64,000 bases of DNA from Sphingobacterium cavernae (GCF_008520265.1 NZ_VIQM01000021.1:1-64000), one strand, 5' to 3'. Counted from the stretch's first letter, positions 54,108 through 63,087 are shown. Program-made: numbers and translations. The notes: generated by a model not told the origin, from the letters alone.

Positions 54108-54902
54108 ATGGAAATAATTGGATATATAGCATCCATCTTGATTGGAGTATTATTAGGGTTGATAGGTGGCGGAGGAAGTATTCTTACCGTACCGGTTTTG
54201 GTTTATCTATTTGCGGTATTGCCGGTGACAGCTACAGCTTATTCACTATTTATTGTAGGTGCGACTAGTGTTGTCGGGTCTATCACTTATTTCAAAAAGG
54301 GGTTAGTTAATATAAAGACAGCTATCGTATTTGGTATACCATCTATCTTTGCGGTCTTCTTGACACGTAAATATATCTTACCTGCGATTCCAGATAGTTT
54401 ATTTACACTGGCTGGATTCGAAGTGACTAAAGATATTTTTCTGATGATCCTTTTTGCAGTATTGATGGTCGTGGCGGCTTATGCGATGCTGAAAGGTAAA
54501 AAGTCAGATGGTACATACGATGTACAACCACAAAAGTTTAATTACCCGATGATTTTGTTAGAAGGTTCATTTGTCGGGGTGTTAACAGGTCTTGTAGGTG
54601 CAGGTGGTGGTTTCTTAATTATCCCCGCTTTGGTCTTGTTTTCTAAGTTGCCGATGAAAGAAGCTGTGGGGACTTCTCTAGTTATTATCGCGGCAAAATC
54701 ATTAATAGGATTTACAGGTGAATTGGGAAATGCATCATTGGATTGGACGTTTTTACTGACGTTAACCTCATTGTCTATTGTGGGAATATTTTTTGGTTCT
54801 TACCTAACAAGATTCATCAATAGTGATAAGTTAAAACCTGCTTTTGGTGTGTTTGTCTTGCTGATGGGTGTCTACATTCTTTTCAAAGAAATCTGGTTTT
54901 AA
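54108..54902 (+). CDS. TauE/SafE-family sulfite exporter
   Basis: A 264-residue membrane protein with eight hydrophobic segments in two repeats ('GVLLGLIGGGGSILTVPVLV' and 'GVLTGLVGAGGGFLIIPALV'), the family hallmark. It is expected to export sulfite or a related sulfur compound made by the persulfide dioxygenases downstream. The start at 54108 is chosen because the promoter box ends at 54086. Confidence 0.9.
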   Translation: MEIIGYIASILIGVLLGLIGGGGSILTVPVLVYLFAVLPVTATAYSLFIVGATSVVGSITYFKKGLVNIKTAIVFGIPSIFAVFLTRKYILPAIPDSLFTLAGFEVTKDIFLMILFAVLMVVAAYAMLKGKKSDGTYDVQPQKFNYPMILLEGSFVGVLTGLVGAGGGFLIIPALVLFSKLPMKEAVGTSLVIIAAKSLIGFTGELGNASLDWTFLLTLTSLSIVGIFFGSYLTRFINSDKLKPAFGVFVLLMGVYILFKEIWF

Positions 54903-54917
54903 CATCGTGTTCCTTGT

Positions 54918-54961
54918 GTAACAAAAGTTGCTGATAGGCACAGGTACATTATCGAAATTTG
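54918..54961 (+). promoter_or_regulatory. Operator and promoter of the persulfide-dioxygenase operon
   Basis: GTAACAAAAGTTGC (54918-54931, centre 54924.5), then GAAATTTG (54954-54961) at 29.5 bp. The first gene starts at 55006. Confidence 0.72.
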
Positions 54962-55005
54962 TATCAATAAGTAAATAAATAGTAAACAATTAAAATTTAA
55001 ATATT

Positions 55006-56394
55006 ATGTTTTTTCAACACATATACGACAAGACATTAGCGCAAGCAAGTTATATTATTGGATGTCAAGCAAAAGGCGAAGCTATCGTCATTGACCCAAA
55101 GCGCGATGTAGATACTTACTTAGAAATCGCGGCTCAAAATAATTTAAAAATCACTAAAGTAACAGAAACACATATTCATGCAGACTTCTTAAGTGGAGCG
55201 CGCGAGTTGGTAGCTTTAACAGGGGCTGAATTATTATTATCAGATGAAGGTGGTGCAGATTGGCAATATGAGTTTGCACACATAGGATTGAAACATGGAG
55301 ATGTGATTACTTTGGGTAATTTGACATTAGAAGTGTTGCACACACCAGGTCACACACCTGAAAGTATTAGTTTCTTGTTGACAGATCATCCAGCGACAGC
55401 AGAACCTATTATGTTGTTCACGGGAGATTTTGTGTTCGTAGGGGATGTGGGCAGACCAGATTTGTTAGAAAAAGCAGCTGGTATGACAGGTACACAAGAA
55501 AAAGGTGCTAAACAATTGTTCGAGTCGATCAAACGCTTTATGAGTTTAGCAGATCACGTACAAGTATGGCCAGGTCACGGAGCAGGTTCGGCTTGTGGTA
55601 AAGCTTTAGGAGCTGTGCCAAGTACAACAGTAGGTTACGAAAAAATCAGAAATTGGGCGTTGCAATATGGTGATAACGAAGAATCTTTCACAAAAGATTT
55701 ATTAGATGGTCAGCCCGAAGCGCCGAAGTATTTTGCGATGATGAAGAAGTTGAATAAAGTGGATAGACCTTTATTGACTACTGTACCTCAACATAAAAAA
55801 TTATCAAAAGAAGAATTTTTGAAAGTGTATCAAGAAGGTATGTTGGTGATGGATACACGTAATAAAGTAGAATTTGCCAAAGGTTATTTGCCTAATTCAT
55901 TAAATATCCAAGGCAACAATTCATTTGCTAACTGGATGGGCTGGGTGCTTAGCTACGATGTTCCATTTGTGCTTATTGCGGATGAATCAGCTATGGAAGA
56001 TATCACACGCAAGTTGATGCGTATAGGATTGGATAATATATATGGTTTTATTGATTCTGTAACAGATTTGGGCATGGAGTTGCAAACAGCAAACGTGATT
56101 GATATGGATCAATTTGAGGCCGCTATTCAAGAAGATAATGTTCAAGTTGTAGATGTGCGGAATGAGAAAGAATTCGTTGCAGGACATATTGAAGGTGCTA
56201 CACATGCTTTTGTAGGAACGCTAGTGTCGAACTTGGATAAGTTAGATAAATCAAAAGATATCGTGATTCACTGTCAGGCAGGTGACCGTTCAACCATAGC
56301 GTATTCAATTTTGAAGAAAAATGGTTTTGAGTCGGTGAGAAACTATGCTGGAGGCATGAAAGAATGGATGACTAATAATAAACCCTTAAAATAA
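55006..56394 (+). CDS. Persulfide dioxygenase-like MBL/rhodanese fusion, cytoplasmic
   Basis: A 462-residue ETHE1-type fusion. The beta-lactamase fold (residues 1-240) has 'TETHIHADFLSGARELV', 'LHTPGHTPESISFLL', 'FTGDFVFVGDVGRPDLLE' and 'WPGHGAGSACGK'. Two rhodanese domains follow (about 270-360 and 370-460). The first lacks the catalytic Cys; the second has 'IVIHCQAGDRSTIAYSILK' with Cys. No signal peptide. By family it oxidises glutathione-type persulfide to sulfite and transfers sulfane sulfur. First gene of a long operon. Confidence 0.92.
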   Translation: MFFQHIYDKTLAQASYIIGCQAKGEAIVIDPKRDVDTYLEIAAQNNLKITKVTETHIHADFLSGARELVALTGAELLLSDEGGADWQYEFAHIGLKHGDVITLGNLTLEVLHTPGHTPESISFLLTDHPATAEPIMLFTGDFVFVGDVGRPDLLEKAAGMTGTQEKGAKQLFESIKRFMSLADHVQVWPGHGAGSACGKALGAVPSTTVGYEKIRNWALQYGDNEESFTKDLLDGQPEAPKYFAMMKKLNKVDRPLLTTVPQHKKLSKEEFLKVYQEGMLVMDTRNKVEFAKGYLPNSLNIQGNNSFANWMGWVLSYDVPFVLIADESAMEDITRKLMRIGLDNIYGFIDSVTDLGMELQTANVIDMDQFEAAIQEDNVQVVDVRNEKEFVAGHIEGATHAFVGTLVSNLDKLDKSKDIVIHCQAGDRSTIAYSILKKNGFESVRNYAGGMKEWMTNNKPLK

Positions 56395-56399
56395 TATTT

Positions 56400-57857
56400 A
56401 TGAGAAATTTAATTTTCGGAATGAGTTTGATTTTGTCGATGATAGGTTTTAACCTTCATGCGCAAGATCTTATCCTAAAGCGTCTATATGAAGATGGTCT
56501 TTCGCAAAGTGGTTACATCCTGATTGATAACCAATCAAAGGAAGCGATTGTGATTGATCCACGTAAAGATGTACAAGAGTTCATCGATACATTGAGTGCG
56601 TATGACGCTAATTTGAAATTCGTTACCGAAACACATATTCATGCCGATTATCTAAGTGGCGCGCGTGAATTAGCAAAATTGACTGCATCAACGTTAGCAT
56701 TGTCTCAAGAGGGACCTGCGGAATGGCAATATAAATTTGATTATCTACCATTGAAACAAGGAGATAAGTTGGCATTTGGAGAATATTTTCTCCAAGTGCT
56801 GCATACTCCGGGGCATACGCCAGAGAGTATTAGCTTTTTGCTGTATTCGAATGCCAATAAGCTTAATCCAATAAAAGCTTTTACAGGGGATTTTCTTTTT
56901 GTAGGTGATGTGGGGAGACCTGATTTATTAGAGAAATACGAAGAGGGTGATACAAATTCTACAGCTTCTGCTGCAGCGCTTTATCACAGTATCGAAAAGT
57001 TCAGAAAGCTACCTGATGATTTGGAAATATGGCCTGGTCATGGTGCAGGTTCATTCTGTGGAAAGACGTTGAGCAATATTCCATTTTCTACATTGAAGGC
57101 TGAAAAATTGACTAATCCTGCTCTACAATATTCAGGTAAAGAAGCTGAATTTATAAAATACATATTGGCAGATCAAGTTGTTCCTCCTCCATATTTCAAG
57201 TTGATGAAAGAGTGGAATCGTGATGGGACATATTGTAAGTTGCTGGATGACCGATATGCAGTAATTGATGCTTCGGAAATAAAAAATCTGATTGGTAAGG
57301 GGGTAAAAGTAATCGACACACGCGTTCGCAAAGAAGTAGGAAAGGGATTTCATCCGAATACTATCCATGTTGAGTTGAATAAAGGATTCAATAATTGGTT
57401 TGCACAATTAGTAAATCATAAGGACCAAGTCGTATTTATAGTAGAAAAGGACAACGAGAAGGCATTAGCACATAAGTTGATGCGTGTAGGGTTTGACAAT
57501 GTGTTAGGCGTGGTAAACGATATTTCGTCTGAGCACTTGAAGTCAATTAAATATATTAAAGCTGAAGACTTGACAAAAGCTGTGCAGAGAAGAGGCATAC
57601 AAGCTTGGGATATCCGTACAGCTAAAGAATACGCTGAAGGACATATTGCTGGTATAGCAAATTTGCCTTTGCTTGAAATAAAAGAGAAAGCGTCAAAACT
57701 AGATAAAAATCAACCGATCCTAATTCATTGTCAAAGTGGAGCTCGTGCAGCTATTGGTTATTCACTTTTTGAAAGTTTGGGTTTTACAGACATTACTGTT
57801 TATGATGGAGGTATCAATGAATGGAAAAAGTTGGGGAATAAACTGGTTAGCGAATAG
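56400..57857 (+). CDS. Persulfide dioxygenase-like MBL/rhodanese fusion, secreted
   Basis: A 485-residue paralogue of the upstream gene (5 bp gap) with a signal peptide ('SMIGFNLHAQ'). Same order of domains: 'TETHIHADYLSGARELA', 'FTGDFLFVGDVGRPDLLE', 'WPGHGAGSFCGK', then two rhodanese domains, the last with 'ILIHCQSGARAAIGYSL'. It would work in the periplasm. A cytoplasmic and a secreted version side by side suggests sulfur oxidation on both sides of the inner membrane. Confidence 0.9.
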   Translation: MRNLIFGMSLILSMIGFNLHAQDLILKRLYEDGLSQSGYILIDNQSKEAIVIDPRKDVQEFIDTLSAYDANLKFVTETHIHADYLSGARELAKLTASTLALSQEGPAEWQYKFDYLPLKQGDKLAFGEYFLQVLHTPGHTPESISFLLYSNANKLNPIKAFTGDFLFVGDVGRPDLLEKYEEGDTNSTASAAALYHSIEKFRKLPDDLEIWPGHGAGSFCGKTLSNIPFSTLKAEKLTNPALQYSGKEAEFIKYILADQVVPPPYFKLMKEWNRDGTYCKLLDDRYAVIDASEIKNLIGKGVKVIDTRVRKEVGKGFHPNTIHVELNKGFNNWFAQLVNHKDQVVFIVEKDNEKALAHKLMRVGFDNVLGVVNDISSEHLKSIKYIKAEDLTKAVQRRGIQAWDIRTAKEYAEGHIAGIANLPLLEIKEKASKLDKNQPILIHCQSGARAAIGYSLFESLGFTDITVYDGGINEWKKLGNKLVSE

Positions 57858-57882
57858 TAGTGTCATTTTAATAATAATAGTT

Positions 57883-58203
57883 ATGTTATCAATATTTAAA
57901 GGAATATTTTCAAATGATGATACAGCTTTAAAAGAGGTATTAGTGAAAAATAATCCACAACTAATAGATGTACGCACGCCTTTAGAATTTAATGGTGGTA
58001 CGGTAAAAGGCGCAAAGAACATTCCATTGAGCGAGTTAGAAAGCAAATTGGGTTCACTGGATACATCAAAGAATATTGTAGTCTTCTGTCAAAGTGGTAA
58101 TAGAAGTGGCCAAGCGATGCGTATACTACAAAATAAAGGTTTTGAAAAGGTACATAATGGTGGTGGCTGGCGTGCATTGAAATCGCTTGTGGAAAGCATC
58201 TAG
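57883..58203 (+). CDS. Single-domain rhodanese
   Basis: A 106-residue rhodanese with catalytic Cys in 'NIVVFCQSGNRSGQAMRIL' and 'LIDVRTPLEFNGGTVKGAKN'. I take the ATG at 57883: the longer frame begins inside the previous gene. A sulfur-transfer partner for the fusions upstream; cytoplasmic. Confidence 0.88.
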   Translation: MLSIFKGIFSNDDTALKEVLVKNNPQLIDVRTPLEFNGGTVKGAKNIPLSELESKLGSLDTSKNIVVFCQSGNRSGQAMRILQNKGFEKVHNGGGWRALKSLVESI

Positions 58204-58211
58204 TTTGCTTT

Positions 58212-58916
58212 ATGTTAAAGGGTATTTTAACAGGAATAGTTGTATTGGTTAGTTTATCTGTCGCTCATGCGCAAGGGGAATATAGTGTGTGGGGGAGAGC
58301 GACAGTTGGCTATTCTTTTGACAAGTTTAATAAACTGGATACGGAAATACAATACCGCAGGCAAAATTTAAGAGAAAGTAACGTAGGTGTTCAAAAGCCA
58401 TTGTTGGAATCTTTCAGATGGTGGTATCATCGTAATTTGGGAAGTGATTTTAATGTTTCTTTATCGCCATTTGCCTATTTTTCGCATAGCCAAATTGATT
58501 TGAGTAAAGAAGATTATGTGCAAGATAGTCGCGAAATTCGATTTTCAGCTGCAGGGCAATGGCAAAAATCGATTGCCAAAAATTGGCAAATCTCTAATCG
58601 TGCAGCAGTAGAAAGTCGTTATTTTACATCCGACAATCGTTATGTATTACGTGCTCGAAATCGTATAGGGCTGAAAGCACAAATTACGGATAATTATAGT
58701 TTATCCCTTTCGGAAGAACTATTAGTAAATCCAATAGGAAAAGTTGGCAAGAATCCTATAGACCATAATCGTGTTCAACTGATGAATGAAATTAGAATTT
58801 CACCTCATCTAAAATCTGAAATCGGCTATATCTGGATTGAAAGGTACAAAGCGAAGAAAAACATATTTAATACCGAACATGTTGCGTTTGTAAATCTGTA
58901 TTATCAGATTCATTAG
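58212..58916 (+). CDS. DUF2490 outer membrane beta-barrel protein
   Basis: A 234-residue secreted protein (signal peptide 'LVSLSVAHAQ') with alternating strand pattern and terminal aromatic residue, matching DUF2490. It probably forms a small outer membrane barrel. Only 8 bp after the rhodanese. Role in sulfur metabolism is inferred from position. Confidence 0.78.
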   Translation: MLKGILTGIVVLVSLSVAHAQGEYSVWGRATVGYSFDKFNKLDTEIQYRRQNLRESNVGVQKPLLESFRWWYHRNLGSDFNVSLSPFAYFSHSQIDLSKEDYVQDSREIRFSAAGQWQKSIAKNWQISNRAAVESRYFTSDNRYVLRARNRIGLKAQITDNYSLSLSEELLVNPIGKVGKNPIDHNRVQLMNEIRISPHLKSEIGYIWIERYKAKKNIFNTEHVAFVNLYYQIH

Positions 58917-58917
58917 T

Positions 58918-58961
58918 GTAACTTTTGTTACTGACTAGGTTTGCAGAGTTTCTTAATTTAG
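58918..58961 (+). promoter_or_regulatory. Operator and promoter of the thioredoxin/SoxB-like operon
   Basis: GTAACTTTTGTTAC, inverted-type centre (58918-58931, centre 58924.5), then TAATTTAG (58954-58961) at 29.5 bp, one mismatch from TAnnTTTG. The downstream gene starts at 58984. It begins 2 bp after the DUF2490 stop. Confidence 0.7.
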
Positions 58962-58983
58962 TACATATTTAAAAAAAATAAAG

Positions 58984-59169
58984 ATGGAATTATTTATAAA
59001 ACAATATGGCATGACCATAGTAGGTGTTCTATTAGGAGCATTAGGCGGTTTTCTATATTATAAATATGTAGGTTGCGTCAATGGTACGTGCGCTATTACA
59101 GCTAATCCCTATATCAGCACGTTATATGGTGCGATGATGGGCGGATTATTGTTTTCAAATTTTAAATAA
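58984..59169 (+). CDS. Small membrane protein, DUF6132-like
   Basis: A 61-residue protein with two hydrophobic segments, 'GVLLGALGGFLYYKYVGCVN' then 'NPYISTLYGAMMGGLLFS'. Two Cys in 'GCVNGTCAI' fit a redox or sulfur site. Matches DUF6132, common beside sulfur and thioredoxin genes in Bacteroidota. First gene of the last sulfur operon. Confidence 0.72.
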   Translation: MELFIKQYGMTIVGVLLGALGGFLYYKYVGCVNGTCAITANPYISTLYGAMMGGLLFSNFK

Positions 59170-59176
59170 GAAGATT

Positions 59177-59476
59177 ATGAGTAAATCGTTTCAAGATATT
59201 ATCAATCAAGATAAACCCGTATTGGTAGATTTTTTTGCGACTTGGTGCGGACCTTGTCAAATGCAAGCTCCTATATTGTCTGAAGTTAAGGATGTGCTAG
59301 GCGAGCAAGCAGATATTATTAAAATTGATGTAGATAGAAACAATGCTTTAGCAGGACAATATGCCATTTGTTCGGTACCAACCTTGGTGCTTTTCAAAAA
59401 AGGTGAAGTTGTTTGGCGTAAATCGGGTGTAGGTCAAAGAGATGAATTGACAGCGTTGATTAATCAACATGTATAA
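59177..59476 (+). CDS. Thioredoxin
   Basis: A 99-residue thioredoxin with CGPC in 'ATWCGPCQMQAPIL' and cis-Pro 'ICSVPTLVLF'. No signal peptide. It probably reduces the thiol/persulfide carriers of the cluster; 7 bp after DUF6132. Confidence 0.93.
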   Translation: MSKSFQDIINQDKPVLVDFFATWCGPCQMQAPILSEVKDVLGEQADIIKIDVDRNNALAGQYAICSVPTLVLFKKGEVVWRKSGVGQRDELTALINQHV

Positions 59477-59500
59477 AAGTAAAAGCTTATATTAGTGGTG

Positions 59501-59851
59501 ATGCAAGGCAAATGGAATACTATCTTACGTTTTAGCGGTCTAGTACTGCTAATGGTAATGTTGTGTTTGCCTTGTTTTGCTAAGCAAACTTTAAAACAAT
59601 CTTGGGGCATTCTTGTTGCAGATGGTAAATCGGTAGCTAAGATTAGCCATACCATTTGTAATTTTTCAGAATTTACTTCCCAACAAGTAAAGCGGGAAGT
59701 TTCCTTACAAGGAATCATTCCTTCACACAGCAATCAATTTGTAGCTTCAGAAAAATTATTAGCAAGTTATCAAGTAAAAGATTACTTAGCATTACTTCAC
59801 AAACCTTACCTCAACTCACTCCATATTCTTTTTCAGCAATTTAGGATTTAG
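59501..59851 (+). CDS. Unknown small secreted protein
   Basis: About 116 residues with signal peptide ('MVMLCLPCFA') and a short mature part of no known family; one Cys after the signal ('HTICNFSEF'). ATG 59501 (MQGKWN) or 59495. Co-directional and inside the sulfur operon, 24 bp after thioredoxin. It lacks any motif I can name. Confidence 0.55.
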   Translation: MQGKWNTILRFSGLVLLMVMLCLPCFAKQTLKQSWGILVADGKSVAKISHTICNFSEFTSQQVKREVSLQGIIPSHSNQFVASEKLLASYQVKDYLALLHKPYLNSLHILFQQFRI

Positions 59852-59916
59852 TATTGAATGCGGTGCATTTTCTTGCAAGTAGTATTCAATAATAATAAAT
59901 CTTAAAACACTTTATA

Positions 59917-60330
59917 ATGAAAGAAAAAGAAGGAGTTTCTCCATTATCCATCTTAATACTTCGTGTGGCTGTTACTGGTATTTTTATCAATGCAGGTATT
60001 TCACATCTAGTAAACACGTCTAAAACTGTAGCTCGGCTACAACAATCTCCATTTGTCGAATTATTAGAAAAGTTCCTTTCGCTGGAATCACAAGTGCGTA
60101 TGTCGGGCTATGCGATGATTGTATTTGGGATTACTTTTTTATTAGGTATATATACGCGTTGGTCAGCCTTAATTTTATTTTTAATTCTAGTTCCTATCAC
60201 ATTAATTATACAGAGCGATGCAGGATTATTGCACGGTCCATTATGGAAAAATGTCGCTATTGGCGGTGGATTATTGTTTTTTATATTGAACAATACAGAA
60301 GCTTACTCACTATTTAATTTTAAAAAATAA
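59917..60330 (+). CDS. DoxX family membrane protein
   Basis: A 137-residue four-helix membrane protein: 'ILRVAVTGIFINAGISHL', 'GYAMIVFGITFLLGIYTR', 'ALILFLILVPITL' and 'VAIGGGLLFFIL', a DoxX-like layout. DoxX proteins include subunits of thiosulfate:quinone oxidoreductase, which fits the sulfur context. 6 bp before the SoxB-like gene. Confidence 0.82.
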   Translation: MKEKEGVSPLSILILRVAVTGIFINAGISHLVNTSKTVARLQQSPFVELLEKFLSLESQVRMSGYAMIVFGITFLLGIYTRWSALILFLILVPITLIIQSDAGLLHGPLWKNVAIGGGLLFFILNNTEAYSLFNFKK

Positions 60331-60336
60331 ATAACT

Positions 60337-61944
60337 ATGTTCAGAATTTTAACTATTATATTCATTTCTTTTCTTAGTATCTCCATCGCTATGGCAAAAA
60401 GCAAAGACACAACAATCACAATCTTACAAACAGCAGATCTGCATGCGTATCTAAATAAGCACAATGAGCTTTTTGTGGAAAAAGGTAAGGTAAAGTTTCG
60501 TGAAGCGGGAGGGCTGGCACATATCAAGACCTTGGTCGAAGGAGTTCGTAATGATAATCCAAATGGTACTCTCTTGATTGACGGAGGTGATTTCATACAA
60601 GGGAGTGGAGAAAGTGTACTTAGCCAAGGTGCAATATTTCCAACTATTGTGAATGAAATGAACTACGATTTAATGATTCCAGGAAATTGGGAAGTAATTT
60701 ACGGTAAGCAAGTCATGATGGATATTATGACCAAATACAAAACTTCTGTAATTGTATCCAATATGTATCACGAAACCGACAATTCCGCCTTGTTTCCCCC
60801 TTACTGGATTACGGAAAAGCAAGGTTTGAAAATTGGTTTTATTGCGTACAATGACCCTGAAATTCCGATTCGTCAGAACCCAATGTTTAGTGAAGGTATC
60901 TTGTTTACGGAAGTAGAAGCAAATTTGAAATCACTAATTACACATTTACGTGAAGAGAAACAAGTCGATCTACTTTTTATAGTCGCACATATAGGTATAT
61001 CCAAGCAACTGATGCTTGCCAATAATCCTGCGGTAGATGGGGTAGATTTTATTTTTGGAAGCGACACACACGAGCGTGTCCGTCAACCTATCAAGGGAAA
61101 ATATGCAATGGTATTGGAGCCGGGTTCTTTTGGTTCTTTCGTTGGGAAATTAGATTTGAAAATTAAAAACCGGAAAATAGCAGATTTCAATTACGAGTTG
61201 CTGGAGGTTAATCCTAAAAAATATAAAGCGGATAAACACATACAACAGATTGTTGATTCGTTGACCAATCCTTATCATTCGCAAATGCAGGAAATAATTG
61301 GTTACACTTCCACCCCAATTTATCGTTATTTGGTTGTTGAGAATCCGATGGATAATTTTATCACGGATGCATTATTGTGGAAATCAGGTGCCGATATTGC
61401 TATCTCGAATGGATTCCGTTTTGGTGTTCCGATTGTTCCTGAGAAGAATGGTAAGCAAGCCATCACGCGTGAAGATTTATGGCGTATGATTCCTGTGGAT
61501 GAAAAAATGAAAATTGGTAGAGTCAGTGGTCAACAGATTTGGAATTGGCTCGAAAAAGAATTGAATAATGTTTTTGCTAAGAATGCCAACGAGCGTTTTG
61601 GTGGTTGGTTCCTACGTTTTGCAGGTATGAAAATAACATTTGATAGCTCAAAAGAAATGGGATCTCGTTTGTTGACCGTAGAGATAAAAGGGAGACCAAT
61701 TGATTTGAATAAAGAATATACTATGGCATCTTGTAATCGTACAGGTGAGCCCTTGCATGTATTGTGTCGGATGCCGAATGCAAAAAATGTAGAGATTAAA
61801 GATTTTACGCTGCATCAAGCTATTGTGGAATATTTAAAAATAAATAAAGTAATAAATCCTCGCGTGGAAGGTCGCGCAATAGCAGTTGATTTGGATGCAA
61901 ATTACTTTTCAGAAGTACCAGAAGTAGGTTATAAATTTAGATAA
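60337..61944 (+). CDS. SoxB-like thiosulfohydrolase / 5'-nucleotidase family
   Basis: A 535-residue secreted metallophosphoesterase. 'LQTADLHAYL' and 'GGDFIQGSG' precede 'MIPGNWEVIYG'; the Trp in place of the usual His in the GNHE motif is the SoxB form. Further on come 'VAHIGISK', 'IFGSDTHERV' and 'ISNGFRFGVPIVP'. SoxB removes sulfate from carrier-bound thiosulfate. No SoxXA, SoxYZ or SoxCD gene is in the window, so it may work with another carrier. A plain nucleotidase is less likely given the cluster. Confidence 0.82.
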   Translation: MFRILTIIFISFLSISIAMAKSKDTTITILQTADLHAYLNKHNELFVEKGKVKFREAGGLAHIKTLVEGVRNDNPNGTLLIDGGDFIQGSGESVLSQGAIFPTIVNEMNYDLMIPGNWEVIYGKQVMMDIMTKYKTSVIVSNMYHETDNSALFPPYWITEKQGLKIGFIAYNDPEIPIRQNPMFSEGILFTEVEANLKSLITHLREEKQVDLLFIVAHIGISKQLMLANNPAVDGVDFIFGSDTHERVRQPIKGKYAMVLEPGSFGSFVGKLDLKIKNRKIADFNYELLEVNPKKYKADKHIQQIVDSLTNPYHSQMQEIIGYTSTPIYRYLVVENPMDNFITDALLWKSGADIAISNGFRFGVPIVPEKNGKQAITREDLWRMIPVDEKMKIGRVSGQQIWNWLEKELNNVFAKNANERFGGWFLRFAGMKITFDSSKEMGSRLLTVEIKGRPIDLNKEYTMASCNRTGEPLHVLCRMPNAKNVEIKDFTLHQAIVEYLKINKVINPRVEGRAIAVDLDANYFSEVPEVGYKFR

Positions 61945-61945
61945 T

Positions 61946-62491
61946 ATGAGAAAAAGATTAAAATTAGGTCTTGTCGCAGTGCTCTCGTCATTCGTGTTCG
62001 TCTACTGCGGTCAAGCTGAAAATAGGGCAAAGACTACGACCACAAAAGAAGAAGTGTCGGCAGCTAATGTTGAACCAACCCAATCTGTAATTTCCTTTAA
62101 GAATGAAAAGGGAGAAGTAGTGACTTTAGACGATTTGAAAGGAAAAGCTATATTTATCAATTTTTGGGCTACTTGGTGTCCTCCATGTATTGAAGAAATG
62201 CCCTCTATTCAGACATTATACAATAAATTCAAAGACAATAAGGATATTGTCTTCTTATTAGTTGACGTAGACAATAACATTAAAAGTGCTTCAAAATTCA
62301 TGAATAAGCGTAAATTAGATATGCCTTTATATGTTCCAAATTCTGAAATTCCTTCGAGTTTCTTAGCGGGAGCAATTCCAACTACGGTTATCCTAGACAA
62401 AAAAGGAAATATCGATGTTCGATTAGAGGGAGGAAGAGATTATTCAACACCCGCTATTGCGGAAGCTTTGCAGTCTTTGATGGATGAATAG
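61946..62491 (+). CDS. TlpA/ResA-type thioredoxin lipoprotein
   Basis: A 181-residue lipoprotein (lipobox 'FVFVYC') with a thioredoxin fold and CPPC in 'ATWCPPCIEEMPS'. It starts 1 bp after the SoxB-like stop. A periplasmic reductase, probably for the SoxB-like enzyme's carrier or a disulfide partner. Last gene of the sulfur cluster. Confidence 0.9.
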   Translation: MRKRLKLGLVAVLSSFVFVYCGQAENRAKTTTTKEEVSAANVEPTQSVISFKNEKGEVVTLDDLKGKAIFINFWATWCPPCIEEMPSIQTLYNKFKDNKDIVFLLVDVDNNIKSASKFMNKRKLDMPLYVPNSEIPSSFLAGAIPTTVILDKKGNIDVRLEGGRDYSTPAIAEALQSLMDE

Positions 62492-62573
62492 CAATTTTCA
62501 AATGTTTGAAATTAAGGTAATACAATTTAAACATTCGGAAATGGCGGCGATACATTATAAGTTTTAATTATAA

Positions 62574-62606
62574 ATTAGGATAATACGATTTTCGTATTAT
62601 CCTAAT
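62574..62606. terminator. Bidirectional terminator
   Basis: Perfect 15 bp stem ATTAGGATAATACGA / TCGTATTATCCTAAT with a short loop, between convergent genes. Confidence 0.85.
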
Positions 62607-62628
62607 CTCGATTGAATATAATATTTAA

Positions 62629-63087
62629 TCAAAATTCTCCTTCGTCTCTAAATGAATGGTATCTATCACAAGTTAGTACGATATGATCTAATAGCTGTAT
62701 ATCTAAGACTTTACCTGCTTCGATGATTTTATTTGTTAAAGCCCTGTCAGCAGAACTTTGTGTCATGGTTCCAGAGGGGTGGTTATGCGCAACAGCTATT
62801 CGTGTAGCGTTACACAATAGTGCAGAAGACATAATCAATCGCATATCGACCATCACAGCATCGAGGCCACCATCGGCTATTTTTCTATACGCAACAACAT
62901 CAAGCTTAGTGTTGAAATATAAAGCATAAAAACTTTCTCTAATTTCGAATTCGTCCATATCCCAGATCATACGGAATGTTTTGTCTATTAATCTAGAGTT
63001 GTTGATGCATTTGAAATTTTCAGTGGACAATTTAGGGTTTCTGTGGTAGCTTAATTTTAGTTCATTAGCGATAAAGTTCTTTTTCAT
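62629..63087 (-). CDS. RadC-like JAB domain protein
   Basis: A 152-residue JAB metalloprotease-fold domain: 'IAVAHNHPSGTMTQSSADRA' (HxHP...SxxD motif) and 'LLDHIVLTCDRYHSFRDEG'. Short form without helix-hairpin-helix, as found on Bacteroidota mobile elements. Start at 63087 (MKKNF); a longer frame up to 63201 has no credible start context. Probably the edge of an integrated element. Confidence 0.88.
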   Translation of the reverse strand: MKKNFIANELKLSYHRNPKLSTENFKCINNSRLIDKTFRMIWDMDEFEIRESFYALYFNTKLDVVAYRKIADGGLDAVMVDMRLIMSSALLCNATRIAVAHNHPSGTMTQSSADRALTNKIIEAGKVLDIQLLDHIVLTCDRYHSFRDEGEF

